Part shown: piece by piece, positions 34,701 to 44,812 of the stretch
Layout of the letters: each line of letters opens with the position of its first letter
How positions within the stretch are numbered: the first letter of the stretch is position 1
Assembly (NCBI GenBank): GCA_016709575.1
Contig: JADJMM010000013.1
Location: 74,334-138,333 of the forward strand
Reading direction: 5' to 3'
DNA: 64,000 bases
From: Sphingobacteriaceae bacterium
GTDB lineage: Bacteria > Bacteroidota > Bacteroidia > B-17B0 > Aurantibacillaceae
Program-made: the position numbers and the translations under genes
Notes under the pieces: model-generated
Databases searched by the model: none
Seen by the model: only the letters and a program-made list of their open reading frames with translations
Told to the model about the DNA's origin: nothing

Positions 34701-37316
34701 TTATAATCCTCTTTCTTTATCTAAATACGATTGTACCACAGTTATGGCATTATCAATCACATCGCTTAGTGCTGTAATAAATGATCCGGGCTTAGCAGTA
34801 TCCAAGGCGTGTTTCAAGGCTTCTATTTCTTTAGGAATATATTCGTAAGATTTGTTTGGGTCAGCTTGTTTGATGCCTTCTACTAATAACCTTACAATAT
34901 CATCAGCTTCACGTCCACGTAAAAATTTATCTTGACGAATAATAATATGATCAAACATTTCTGCAGAGATCTTTCCCATTTCGCGGATGTCTTCATCACG
35001 TCTGTCGCCGGTGCCTGTAATGATACCTATTTTAGAGGTTGATTCAATCGTAGATAAAAATTCTTTTATGCCTTTGAATCCATCCGGATTGTGAGCAAAA
35101 TCAATAAGTACCTTATGTTCTTTGAAATCGAAAATATTCATCCGTCCTGGTGTTTGAGAGGCGGAAGGAATAAATGTTTCTAGGTTCATTTTAATATCTT
35201 CAATAGTAAATCCGTAAGTATAAGTTGCTAATGTTGCAGCAAGCACATTACAGATCATAAATGTAACTCGTCCGCCAAATGTTAATGGTATCGTTGTTAC
35301 TTTTGCGACTCTGAATTTCCAATCGCTTTTTTTAATGGTGATAAATCCGTTTTCATAAATTGCAGCAATGCCACCTTTTTTGCAATGTTCTTTTATGATA
35401 GGATTGTTCTCATCTAAACTAAAATATGCAACGTTACAATCAACTGTTTTTGAAATCCCCGCACAATATTCGTTATCTGCATTTAAAACAACATAACCAT
35501 CGCGCTTTACACTCTTAGCCACAACACCTTTTACATTGGCCATGTCTTTAAGTGTATTAATATCCATTAAGCCCATATGGTCTTCCTGAATATTAGTTAC
35601 AACAGCTACATCACAACGTCCAAAACCTAAGCCCGCGCGTAAAATTCCACCGCGTGCAGTTTCTAATACTGCAAAATCAACTGTAGGATCTTTTAAAATA
35701 AATTCAGCACTTACCGGTCCTGTTGTATCACCTTTAGTAAGCATTGAGTTTTGTACGTAAATGCCGTCCGAAGTTGTAAAACCAACTCGGTATCCGTTGT
35801 TTTTTACTATGTGTGCAATTAAACGAGTCGTGGTAGTCTTGCCGTTAGTTCCTGTAACAGCAATAATTGGAATACGGCAGCTTTTTCCGGGAGGATAAAG
35901 CATATCAATAACAGGAGCAGCAACATTACGCGGTAATCCTTTTGCCGGCGCTAAATGCATTCTAAATCCTGGTGCAGCATTAACTTCTAAAACAACGCCA
36001 CCTGTAACTTCTAATGGCTCACTTAAATTTTGCGCCATGATATCAATACCGCAAATATCTAAACCTATTACGCGGGAAATTCTTTCACAAATAAAAATAT
36101 TTGTAGGATGCATAATATCTGTTACATCAGTTGATGTTCCGCCTGTACTTAAATTAGCAGTACCTTTTAAATAACACAACTCATCTTTTTTCAAAACAGT
36201 TTCTAAAGTGTAATTGCTTTTGGCGAGTTGCTCTAATGTTTCTCTATCAATACTAATTTCAGTCAACACATTTTCATGTCCGTAACCGCGACGAGGATCT
36301 TTATTTTCTTTATCAATTAATTGTTGGATGGTTGATTTTCCGTCGCCAATAACATGTGCAGGTTCGCGTAAAGCGGCGGCGATGAAGCGGTGATTAATTA
36401 CAAGAACACGAAAATCATATCCTGTAATAAATTTCTCAATAATAATTCTTCTCGAATATTTTTTAGCATGCTCGAAAGCTGCTCTTGCATCTTCTACTGT
36501 TTTTACATTGATGGAAGCGCCTTTACCGTGATTGCCATCCAAGGGTTTAAACACTAAAGGAAAGCCAATATCCGCAATGGCACTATCCAAATCTTCAATA
36601 TTTGAAATGCAAGTTCCTTTTGCAACAGGAATTGCTGCGTCAATTAACATACGTTTAGTTTCATCTTTGTTGCTGGCTAAATCAACCGCAATAGAACTTG
36701 TTCTATCGGTCATGGTTGCACGAAAACGCACTTGATTTTTTCCATAACCTAATTGTACAAGCGATTCTGAATTTAAACGGATGTAGGGAATATCTTTGGC
36801 AACAGCCTCGTCAACAATAGAACCTGTACTTGGACCGAAACGATCTTTCTCGCGGATTTCGCGCATTTGTGTAATATCTGCGGCTAAATCATAATCTTTT
36901 CCTTCGATTAATGCTTCTGCAATTCTAACGGATGATTTTGCGGCGTAAATTCCTACTTTCTCTTCCATATAAGAGAAAACAACATTGTAAATTCCTTTTG
37001 TACCGGTTCCTCTGGTTCTTCCAAAACCAACTTCCATGCCAGCTAATGATTGTATTTCGAGGGCAATGTGTTCAATTACGTGACCCATCCACGTTCCTTC
37101 TTTTACACGCTCAAAAAATCCACCTTCGTGGTCTTTCGAACAACGGTGTGATTTCATGGAAGGAAACATCTTCTGTAAACGCTCCAAAAATCCGGGTATT
37201 TCATTGGTAGGCGATTGTTCCATCGCTTCCAAATCTAATTTCATTACTATTAGTTTTTTGCGGTAATTCGACCAGTAATTTGGTCCGCGTAGGGCTCTAA
37301 CATCTATTATCTTCAT
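34701..37316 (-). CDS. cphA: Cyanophycin synthetase
   Basis: An 871-residue CphA1 from the MKIIDVRALRGPNYWS start, which matches the family better than an in-frame start 54 bases upstream. The N-terminal domain and an ATP-grasp domain (residues about 200-470: FPLVFKPLDGNHGKGASINV, VLEVNAAPGFRMHLAP) attach aspartate. The C-terminal Mur-ligase domain (AVTGTNGKTTTTRLIAHI, LIDFAHNPDGFKGI, ITGTGDRRDEDIREMG) attaches arginine. It polymerises Asp-Arg into cyanophycin, a nitrogen and carbon store. It is divergent from cyanophycinase with about 140 bases between them, a shared control region. Confidence 0.96.
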   Translation of the reverse strand: MKIIDVRALRGPNYWSNYRKKLIVMKLDLEAMEQSPTNEIPGFLERLQKMFPSMKSHRCSKDHEGGFFERVKEGTWMGHVIEHIALEIQSLAGMEVGFGRTRGTGTKGIYNVVFSYMEEKVGIYAAKSSVRIAEALIEGKDYDLAADITQMREIREKDRFGPSTGSIVDEAVAKDIPYIRLNSESLVQLGYGKNQVRFRATMTDRTSSIAVDLASNKDETKRMLIDAAIPVAKGTCISNIEDLDSAIADIGFPLVFKPLDGNHGKGASINVKTVEDARAAFEHAKKYSRRIIIEKFITGYDFRVLVINHRFIAAALREPAHVIGDGKSTIQQLIDKENKDPRRGYGHENVLTEISIDRETLEQLAKSNYTLETVLKKDELCYLKGTANLSTGGTSTDVTDIMHPTNIFICERISRVIGLDICGIDIMAQNLSEPLEVTGGVVLEVNAAPGFRMHLAPAKGLPRNVAAPVIDMLYPPGKSCRIPIIAVTGTNGKTTTTRLIAHIVKNNGYRVGFTTSDGIYVQNSMLTKGDTTGPVSAEFILKDPTVDFAVLETARGGILRAGLGFGRCDVAVVTNIQEDHMGLMDINTLKDMANVKGVVAKSVKRDGYVVLNADNEYCAGISKTVDCNVAYFSLDENNPIIKEHCKKGGIAAIYENGFITIKKSDWKFRVAKVTTIPLTFGGRVTFMICNVLAATLATYTYGFTIEDIKMNLETFIPSASQTPGRMNIFDFKEHKVLIDFAHNPDGFKGIKEFLSTIESTSKIGIITGTGDRRDEDIREMGKISAEMFDHIIIRQDKFLRGREADDIVRLLVEGIKQADPNKSYEYIPKEIEALKHALDTAKPGSFITALSDVIDNAITVVQSYLDKERGL

Positions 37317-37433
37317 AGGACGGGGGTTTGTAATGTTTTTCAAGATAAAACTAATATAGTTTCTAAACAATTTACTGTTTAAAATAAGCTAAGATTTATA
37401 TCAATTTTAGGTTAAAATTAAGGGTGATTAGGG

Positions 37434-37441
37434 TAGATTTG
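37434..37441 (+). promoter_or_regulatory. -7 box of cyanophycinase
   Basis: TAGATTTG is a perfect TANNTTTG, 16 bases before the ATG of the cyanophycinase gene. The -33 position has no good TTTG. The intergenic region also must hold the cphA promoter on the other strand, for which I see only an imperfect TATCTTGA box. Confidence 0.45.
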
Positions 37442-37457
37442 TGTAAAATACGATAAC

Positions 37458-38330
37458 ATGGCAGTTCCTAAAGGTAAATTGATAATTATTGGAGGTTCGG
37501 TTGATAAAGGAAGCTTTTCTGAGTCGCCCGAAGATTTAACAAGAAAACTAAAATTTTTTGAAGAAGGGATTTTAAATAAAATCATTAGAGTATCTGCCAA
37601 AAATAACTTATCGCGCATCGAGATTATTACAACGGCGTCGAGTATTCCTGTTGAAGTTGGTGAGGAGTATGTAAACGCTTTCAAAAATCTTGATGTTTTA
37701 AATGTTGGCGTATTAAATATTAAAACCAGAGATGAAGCTAACTCTCCTGAAAATATCGAACGCTTAAAAAAAGCGGATGTGGTTATGTTTACCGGCGGTG
37801 ATCAATTGCGTTTAACTTCCATTTTTGGAGGCACAACATTTCATCATTTATTATTAGAGAAATACGAGAACGAAGATTTCGTTATTTCAGGAACTTCTGC
37901 AGGAGCTGCTGCCAGTTCTAATAATATGATTTATCAGGGTAGTAGTCACGGTGCTTTATTAAAAGGCGAAGTGAAAATTACAGGCGGTTTAGGATTTATT
38001 AATAACGTTATTATTGATACTCACTTTGTACAACGCGGAAGAATTGGTCGTTTAATGTATGCCTGCGCCAGTAATCCTATTAATTTAGGAATTGGTTTAG
38101 GAGAAGATACAGGATTGCTAATTACGGATGGTCATGTAATGGAAGCGATTGGTTCAGGTTTAATTATTTTGGTAGATGGAACTCACATGCGTAATACTAA
38201 TATGACGGATGTGGAAATGGGAGAACCTGTGTCAATCGAGAATTTAATTGTTCATGTAATGTCGATTCACGATCATTTTGATTTGAAAACCAAAAAAACT
38301 AATTATCGATCATTTCAAACCTGCTCCTAA
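37458..38330 (+). CDS. cphB: Cyanophycinase
   Basis: A 290-residue serine peptidase of family S51. LIIIGGSVDKGSF begins the fold, VVMFTGGDQLRLTSIFGGT follows, and ISGTSAGAAASSNNMI contains the catalytic Ser in GTSAGA. GLGFINNVIIDTHFVQRGR and GLGEDTGLLI complete the signature. It cuts cyanophycin into beta-Asp-Arg dipeptides. It is intracellular, since no signal peptide is present, and so matches storage-granule turnover. It is encoded divergently from the synthetase. Confidence 0.95.
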   Translation: MAVPKGKLIIIGGSVDKGSFSESPEDLTRKLKFFEEGILNKIIRVSAKNNLSRIEIITTASSIPVEVGEEYVNAFKNLDVLNVGVLNIKTRDEANSPENIERLKKADVVMFTGGDQLRLTSIFGGTTFHHLLLEKYENEDFVISGTSAGAAASSNNMIYQGSSHGALLKGEVKITGGLGFINNVIIDTHFVQRGRIGRLMYACASNPINLGIGLGEDTGLLITDGHVMEAIGSGLIILVDGTHMRNTNMTDVEMGEPVSIENLIVHVMSIHDHFDLKTKKTNYRSFQTCS

Positions 38331-38408
38331 AATCGGATAAGTTAATCCTTATCTTAGGGTAGTATTGGTTGAGGAAAGTTTTACGATTTAAAATTTACAG
38401 ACTATAGA

Positions 38409-39856
38409 ATGTTTTTTAACTCCTTAAACTTTGCCATATTTTTGCCGGTAGTATTTCTATTATACTGGTTTGTTGCCAGAGAGAGTTTAAAACTCAAAAA
38501 TCTTCTTCTTCTTGTATCGAGTTACTTTTTTTATGGCTGTTGGGATTACCGTTTTTTATTCTTGCTAGTTTTTCAACTTTATTAGATTATTATACTGGAC
38601 AAAAAATTCACAATGCCGATAATCAAAAATCAAAAAAAGTATGGTTGTGGCTTAGTATTGGAATTAACTTAGGGTTTCTTGGGATTTTTAAATACTATAA
38701 TTTTTTCGCTTCCTCTTTTGCTGAAGCGCTTTCATAGGTTGGTGTTGAAGCGAGTTTCTCAACTTTACAAGTTATCTTGCCGGTGGGTATTTCGTTTTAT
38801 ACCTTCCATGGCTTATCTTACGTTATCGATATTTATAAGAAGCGCATAACACCATCCAATAATTTTATTGAGTATTCGGTGTTTGTGAGCTTCTTTCCTT
38901 TATTGGTAGCGGGACCGATTGAAAGAGCAACTCACTTATTACCGCAAATTCAAAAAGACAGAAAATTTGATTATGCAAAAGCGGTTGATGGTTTAAAGCA
39001 GATTTTATGGGGCTTATTCAAAAAGATAGTGATTGCTGATAATTGTGCTCGGTATGCAGATATGATTTTTGAAAATCATTCAGATTATTCAGGAAGTGTA
39101 TTGGTATTGGGCGCTTTGTTTTTTGCATTTCAAATTTATGGCGACTTCTCCAGTTATTCAGATATAGCTTTAGGAACAGCAAGACTTTTTGGAATAGAGT
39201 TGTTGCGAAACTTTGCTTTTCCATATTTTTCAAGAGATATAGCTGAATTTTGGCGACGTTGGCATATTTCCTTGTCATCTTGGTTCAGAGATTACGTTTA
39301 TATTCCATTAGGTGGGAATCAAGGAGGGACTTTTGTGAAAGTGAGAAATGTATTGATTGTCTTTTTACTAAGTGGTTTTTGGCACGGTGCTAATTGGACT
39401 TTTATAGCTTGGGGATTATTGAATGCTATTTATATTATTCCTTTAGTAATTTTTAATACCAATAGAACTAATTTGGAAATTGTTGCTAAAGGGAAGTTTT
39501 TTCCTAGTATAAAAGAAGTTTTGGCAATGCTGCTTACGTTTTCATTCACAGTATTTGCTTGGATTTTCTTTAGAGCGAATAGTATTAATGAGGCTTTCAG
39601 TTATGTTTCAGGAATATTCTCAGAAAGTCTTTTCGAATTTCCTTCATTTCCGAATGCCGCTTTGTGTATTCCTTTAGTGATAATGATTGTATTATTTATG
39701 ATAATTGAATGGATGGGAAGGGAAGAGCAGTATGCAATTGCTAAATTATTTAGAGGAAAACCAAAAGCATTTCGCTGGAGTTTTTACTATTTAACACTTC
39801 TTGTAATTTTCATTTTCGCCATTTCTAAAAAACAGTTCATTTATTTTCAATTTTAG
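38409..39856 (+). CDS. MBOAT O-acyltransferase, AlgI-like (frameshift and in-frame TAG)
   Basis: A membrane acyltransferase of about 482 residues. The start FFNSLNFAIFLPVVFLLYW is typical of AlgI-like proteins. LPVGISFYTFHGLSYVIDIY, FVSFFPLLVAGPIERA, FWRRWHISLSSWFRDYVYIPLGG and LLSGFWHGANWTFIAWG include the catalytic His. One missing T at 38579-38583 splits the first part, and a TAG at 38735-38737 interrupts the same frame between FAEALS and VGVEASF. It moves acetyl groups across the inner membrane for polysaccharide acetylation. It is followed after two bases by an SGNH protein, the usual AlgI-AlgJ arrangement. Confidence 0.85.
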
Positions 39857-39858
39857 AG

Positions 39859-40819
39859 ATGAAAAAATTCATAATACAAATACTTGTTTTTTTACTACCA
39901 ATAGTTTTGTTGGCGTATTTTGCTGATGTTTTTATTTCGAATACATTAAAAAAATCTAATTCCCATGCGCAAAAAGAATATTCTACCTGGAATAATATTA
40001 TAGATGGAACTGTGAATTCAGATATTGTTATTTATGGCAATTCACGCGCTTGGTTACAAATAAATCCCACAATGATAGGGGATAGTTTAAAAACATCAGC
40101 TTATAATTTAGGAATCGACGGACATAATTTTTGGCTGGAGTATTTACGTCACACTTTACTTTTAAAAAACAACACGAAGCCTAAATTGATAATTCAATCT
40201 TTAGATAATTTCACTCTTGAAAAGAAGAAAGAGTTATATAACCCCGATCAGTTCTTGCCTTACATGCTATGGGATTCTGAAATTAGAGAGGCGACAAAGG
40301 ATTATGAAGGTTATGATGCGATGGATTATAAAATTCCTTTACTAAGATATTACGGGAAGTTAGATGCTTTTAAAACGGTACTGAGATTAATATTGAAGCC
40401 TGAGAGCAACACCACAGAGCGTATACGTGGTTATAAAAGTGCTGATCTCGCTTGGGATGGTACATTTGATAAATTACTCAAGGTAAAAAAATCGCACACA
40501 GCTAAACTGGATTCAGCTTCAATAGTTTTGTTTGAACGATATTTGAATGAATGTAAAAGTAAAAACATTAAAATCGTTTTCGTTGTCGCGCCACAATACA
40601 TTGCAGGACAAAAATTCATTATTAATAGAAGTGAAATAATGAGTATTTATTCAGACTTTAGTGAAAAATATAATATCCCAATTCTTCGATTACTCTAACG
40701 ATTCATTGTCGTTTAAAAAAGAATATTTCTTCAACGCCACACATTTAAACAAAACAGGGGCAGAGTTATTTACAAATAAGTTAATTGCTAAACTGAAAAG
40801 TTCAGGAATTTTAAATTAA
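39859..40819 (+). CDS. AlgJ/SGNH-like membrane-anchored acetylation partner (frameshifted at end)
   Basis: One N-terminal membrane helix (IIQILVFLLPIVLLAYFADVF) anchors a periplasmic domain. DIVIYGNSRAWLQI matches the GNS block of SGNH-like hydrolases, and NATHLNKTGAELF, in the second frame, matches the final His block. Joining needs one base removed or two added near 40682-40687, giving about 320 residues. Partners of this type transfer the acetyl group, delivered by the MBOAT protein, to a polysaccharide. The stop overlaps the isoaspartyl peptidase stop by four bases. Confidence 0.72.
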
Positions 40820-41742
40820 TCCTTATAAATGCCAATATAAATATCGCCACCCGATTTTTTTGAGGCGCGGTACATACCTTCGGAATTAAATGGTAATTCA
40901 ATATTTCCTTTAGCATCCAAAGCAATTAAACCACCTTCGCCGCCAATCTTTACTAATTTATCCATGACTACTTTTTCGCAAGCTTGTTTTAAGGATAAAC
41001 CTTTGTATTCCATTAAACAGGAAATGTCGTAAGCGACAACTGAGCGTATAAAAAATTCACCATGACCGGTACAAGAAATAGCGCAAGTATTGTTATTGGC
41101 GTAAGTTCCTGCGCCTAGAATTGGCGTATCACCAACGCGACCATGTTTTTTGTTAGTCATGCCACCTGTCGATGTTCCAGCTGCTAAATTCCCCTGTAAA
41201 TCTAAAGCAACAGCCCCAACGGTTCCGAATTTTTTCTCATCGTTATGATCCATGACAATGCTATCCGTTTCTTTTGCTTTTTTTAATTGTTCGAAGCGGG
41301 CTTCTGTAAAAAAATAATCATCGGGCATAAACTCAATATTATTTTTCTTAGCAAATTCTTGTGCGCCTAATCCGGCCATAAAAACGTGCTCCGATTTTTC
41401 CATGATGGCACGCGCTAAAGAAATTGGATTTTTAATATTCTGAACACCGGCACAGGCACCACCCATTAAGTCTTTCCCCGTCATAATGCTCGCATCCATT
41501 TCGTTTTTACCATCGTGTGTAAATACAGCGCCTATACCAGCATTAAACAAAGGATTATCTTCCAAAGTACGGATTGCAGCTTCAACAGCGTTTAAAGAGC
41601 TTCCGCCTTTTTTTAAAATCGTTTCTCCAGCCACAATAGCATCTTCCAAAGCTTTATTGTAAGCAGTTTCTTTTTCGGGTGTCATTATTGAGCGGAGAAT
41701 TGTTCCTGCACCACCGTGTATTGCTATTGCGTATTGGTTCAT
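40816..41742 (-). CDS. iaaA: Isoaspartyl peptidase/L-asparaginase (Ntn hydrolase)
   Basis: A 308-residue plant-type asparaginase precursor. AIHGGAGTI is the conserved N-terminus, and KKFGTVGAVALDLQGNLAAG contains the nucleophile Thr at which the protein cleaves itself into two subunits. GTSTGGMTNKKHGRVGDTPILGAG forms the active site. It hydrolyses beta-aspartyl dipeptides. Because cyanophycinase releases beta-Asp-Arg, this enzyme could complete cyanophycin breakdown to Asp and Arg. It is the last gene of the minus-strand run from anmK. Confidence 0.93.
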   Translation of the reverse strand: MNQYAIAIHGGAGTILRSIMTPEKETAYNKALEDAIVAGETILKKGGSSLNAVEAAIRTLEDNPLFNAGIGAVFTHDGKNEMDASIMTGKDLMGGACAGVQNIKNPISLARAIMEKSEHVFMAGLGAQEFAKKNNIEFMPDDYFFTEARFEQLKKAKETDSIVMDHNDEKKFGTVGAVALDLQGNLAAGTSTGGMTNKKHGRVGDTPILGAGTYANNNTCAISCTGHGEFFIRSVVAYDISCLMEYKGLSLKQACEKVVMDKLVKIGGEGGLIALDAKGNIELPFNSEGMYRASKKSGGDIYIGIYKD

Positions 41743-41752
41743 AATATTTTTT

Positions 41753-42417
41753 TTAAGAAGTTGCCTCTTCGTTTTTTCCTAAATATTTTTCTATAGCGAA
41801 ATGTCCTAAATAAATTAACGGTATTAATGCAACAGCCACTAATAATTTAAAAGCATAACCCCAAGCTGCGTTAACCACAAAATCGCCCATCGACCATTTG
41901 CCGGGAATTACAAAAGCAATAAACTGAACTAAAAATGTATCTATTAACTGACTAATTAAAGTACTTCCGGTTGCGCGTAACCAAATCATTTTCTTGCCCG
42001 TTACATTTCGTAATTTCCAAAACACCCAAACATCAACGAGTTGTGAAGTTAGAAACGCACAAATACTTCCAACAATAATCCACTGACTTTGTCCGAACAC
42101 CGTTAAGAAAACATCATCATTAACAGGGGAGAAACCCACAGCTTTTAAATTAATGGCGATTGTAATTAAAATATAAGTGTAAATGATTAAACCAACCGTA
42201 ATGAGTGTAAGTTTACGAACGCCGCTTCTTCCGTAATATTCATTAATTAAATCGGTAAGAACAAAAACAACAGGCCATAAAATAATACCAATGCTTTGTG
42301 TGAAGAGCCCAAAAAATTGCACAAGCTTTCCGCCGATGAGTTCAGCAACTACAGCATTGGTAACAAAAATCCGGCTAGGATAATGAAAACTAAATCCTTT
42401 CGGTTTTTAAAGTCCAT
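41753..42417 (-). CDS. yhhQ: Queuosine precursor transporter, VUT/YhhQ family (frameshifted)
   Basis: A protein of about 221 residues with six membrane helices. AVVAELIGGKLV, WPVVFVLTDLINEYYGRSGVRK, LTSQLVDVWVFWKLRNVTG and RATGSTLISQLIDTFLVQFIAF are family signatures. The ATG at 42415-42417 is joined to the rest by one missing T in the coding strand (A5 at 42365-42369, plus strand). The family imports 7-deazapurine precursors of queuosine. It lies one base after the OmpA-like gene and ten bases before iaaA. Confidence 0.88.
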
Positions 42418-42418
42418 A

Positions 42419-44445
42419 TTATTTTTTAAAAATGATTAATTCGGCGCGACGATTCATTTCGTTTTCTTCTTTTCCGCAATCTTCACCTTTTGTACAATTG
42501 TTTAGTAAATCGGTAGCACCTTTACCAACGGTTTTGATAATTTGCTTGTTGCTTAAACCATTCTTAGATAAATATGATTTTACATTAGCAGCACGTTTCC
42601 CTGATAAATTTTTATTGTAACCGGGTTTACCTTGTGTATCGGCGTAACCATAAATTTCAATTCGTAATTCAGGATGCTTTTTTAAAATTTCTAAGTTTTT
42701 TGTCAAAGTAGCTTGTGCATCTTCACGCACATTACTCATATTAAATCAAATCTCAATGGCGCTAAATCAAATCCTAATGCTTTTAATTGCTCTGCGCTCA
42801 ACTTACCGTGATAATTTTCTAAAGCCGCTAAAATAGCAGCGTTATTGTCAACTGTAGGCGTTTCTGCTGATTTAATAGTAACCGTTGTTGTATTACAATT
42901 AATCATCGGTTCAATACAAGTATCGCAATAAGCAAATACTTTAAATTGAACGGTGTAATCTCCTGTTTTTACAAATTTGTAATCTAAAATATTGTCTTTA
43001 CCTGTTGCAGTTTCATTATTTACTTTCCAGCCCGACTGTAACACTTTGTAATACTCAGGATAAGCTGCTTTAAAAGTATATTCGTTTTCTTTTTCGTTAA
43101 TGATGTTAGTTGAAAGTGTAATGGCATTATCATTGAATGTTGTACACTCCTTATTTAAGTTAGAGAGATAATTGATTTTATAAATGTCCATATCACCTTT
43201 TCCGCCTTTACGTGCAGAAGAGAAATAGCCAATATTGCCATCTTTGTTTTGCACCATAAAAATATCATGAGCTGGTGAGTTAATCGGTAATCCTAAATTC
43301 TCAGGCTTATCCCATTTCCCATCTTTTAAAACTGTTTTGTAAATGTCAAAATTTCCGTAACCGGGATGTCCACGCGACGCGAAATATAAAGTATGTCCAT
43401 CATCACTTAAAAAAGGCGCATCTTCATCATAAGCTGTATTTACATTCGGGCCTAAATTTTCAGGCTTGCCCCATACGCCATCACCAACTTTTTCAGACTT
43501 GTAAATATCAACACCGCCATAACCGCCTTTTGCTTCACTGGTAAAAAATAGAGTTTTTCCGTCTTTGCTTATGTAAGCATGATTTTGATAATATGCGAAG
43601 TTGATACTCTTCGATAATTTTTTAGGATTTGTCTTCTTTAAATTATCCATATCAATCTCAAAAATTTTATTGTCACGATAAACATATAATTTCTTTCCGT
43701 CGGGTGACATAGAAATAACAGATTCGTGATGCTTACGGAATTTTGAGCTTAGATATAAATCAGGAACTGTATAACGGCGAGGAGCTGTAAACTTTCCGTT
43801 TTCAGTCTGACTCAAATACATGCTTTCAAAATACTTTCCGTCTAAGTCGCTTATTTTTTCTTTTTTATCATCCTGTCGTTTTGAAGTAAATAGTAATTCG
43901 TTGTTAGGCGTAATTACAGGAACGTATTCAGGAGTTTTTGAGTTTACAGTTGAGCCTAGGTTAACCACGTACCAATCTTTAGGATTAGCATTGGTCGTAT
44001 TCGCCATAGCATAAACACAATCTTCTCTGCGTTTTTTTAAATCTAATTGAAATAATTTATCGTCCTCATCAAGCGCAACAGCACCCTTAAGCATATCTAA
44101 AAACTTAATTGATTCTGTAAAATTTCCAAAGTGTTGGTAGCATTTAGCAAGCGCATAAAGTAAATCAGGTAATGTGTCTTTAGGGGTGTGACGGTAAGCG
44201 TTTTCTAAATATGGAAGAGCTTCTTCGGGTTGATCCATGAATTCGGAAAGCGTTACACCAAATCCAACATTCGCGTTGTAATTATCTTTATCTATCGCAA
44301 GTGCTTTTAAATAATATTCGCGGGCTTTATCTAAACGTCCGTTATCTGTAGCATGTGCTGCTTTTCGTAAATAACGTTTGATTTGAGAAAATGCAATGCT
44401 TTGCGAAAATAAAAAAAGAATCAATAATAAAAATATTTTCCGCAT
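42419..44445 (-). CDS. PorE-like outer membrane protein: TPR, PD40 propeller, OmpA domain (frameshifted)
   Basis: After one added base near 42741 the protein has about 675 residues. In order it has a signal peptide (LILFLFSQSIAFSQ), TPRs (residues about 25-130), a WD40-like PD40 propeller (NELLFTSKRQDD, KTLFFTSEAKGGYGGVDIYKS, HTLYFASRGHPGYGNFDIYKT), a PKD-like domain, and an OmpA peptidoglycan-binding domain (IYGYADTQGKPGYNKNLSGKRA, NRRAELIIFKK). This order resembles PorE, a T9SS component anchored to the cell wall, although PorE usually also carries a carboxypeptidase regulatory domain, so the assignment is tentative. The frameshift falls exactly between LRFDLN and MSNVREDA. Confidence 0.82.
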
Positions 44446-44448
44446 AAC

Positions 44449-44811
44449 TTAGGATAATTTACCTATAAAGATATAAAAAATAAGAACACACGATAGAACA
44501 CTTAGTAAGATGTTAGCTGAAGCCCAAATGTAGTTTTGTTGTTTTAAAAGTTCAAAAGTCTCGTAACTAAAGGTAGAGAAGGTGCTTAATCCTCCGCAAA
44601 TACCTGTTAATAAAAAGAATTTTAAACTAGGACTGCTCTGAAGTTTAGAGTTAAAAGCCCAAATAGATAAACCGAAAATTAAACAACTGATTAAGTTAGC
44701 TGATAAGGTAGCTATAGGTAATGATAAAGTTGATTTAGAAAAAGCAATGCCTAAAAAGTAGCGAATAACACTTCCAATTCCTCCCCCTAAAAACACCCAC
44801 AATGCTGCCAT
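44449..44811 (-). CDS. crcB: Fluoride efflux channel CrcB/FluC
   Basis: A 120-residue protein with four membrane helices. GGGIGSVIRYFLG, with the conserved Arg, and GICGGLSTFSTFSYE, with the polar track for fluoride, are family hallmarks. A dimer exports fluoride from the cytoplasm. It is one base from anmK and three bases from the OmpA-like gene, so it is in the middle of an operon. I see no fluoride riboswitch in front of the operon. Confidence 0.93.
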   Translation of the reverse strand: MAALWVFLGGGIGSVIRYFLGIAFSKSTLSLPIATLSANLISCLIFGLSIWAFNSKLQSSPSLKFFLLTGICGGLSTFSTFSYETFELLKQQNYIWASANILLSVLSCVLIFYIFIGKLS

Positions 44812-44812
44812 A

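Noticed and set aside
38331..38395. Hairpin after cyanophycinase (gataag with cttatc, outer cctaa with ttagg)
   Set aside because: It has a large bulge and no T run, so I could not support it as a terminator.
21588..38737. Non-standard genetic code (TGA or TAG as sense)
   Set aside because: Many intact genes here end in TGA, TAG or TAA at the right place, and only two genes show internal stops; local errors explain this better.
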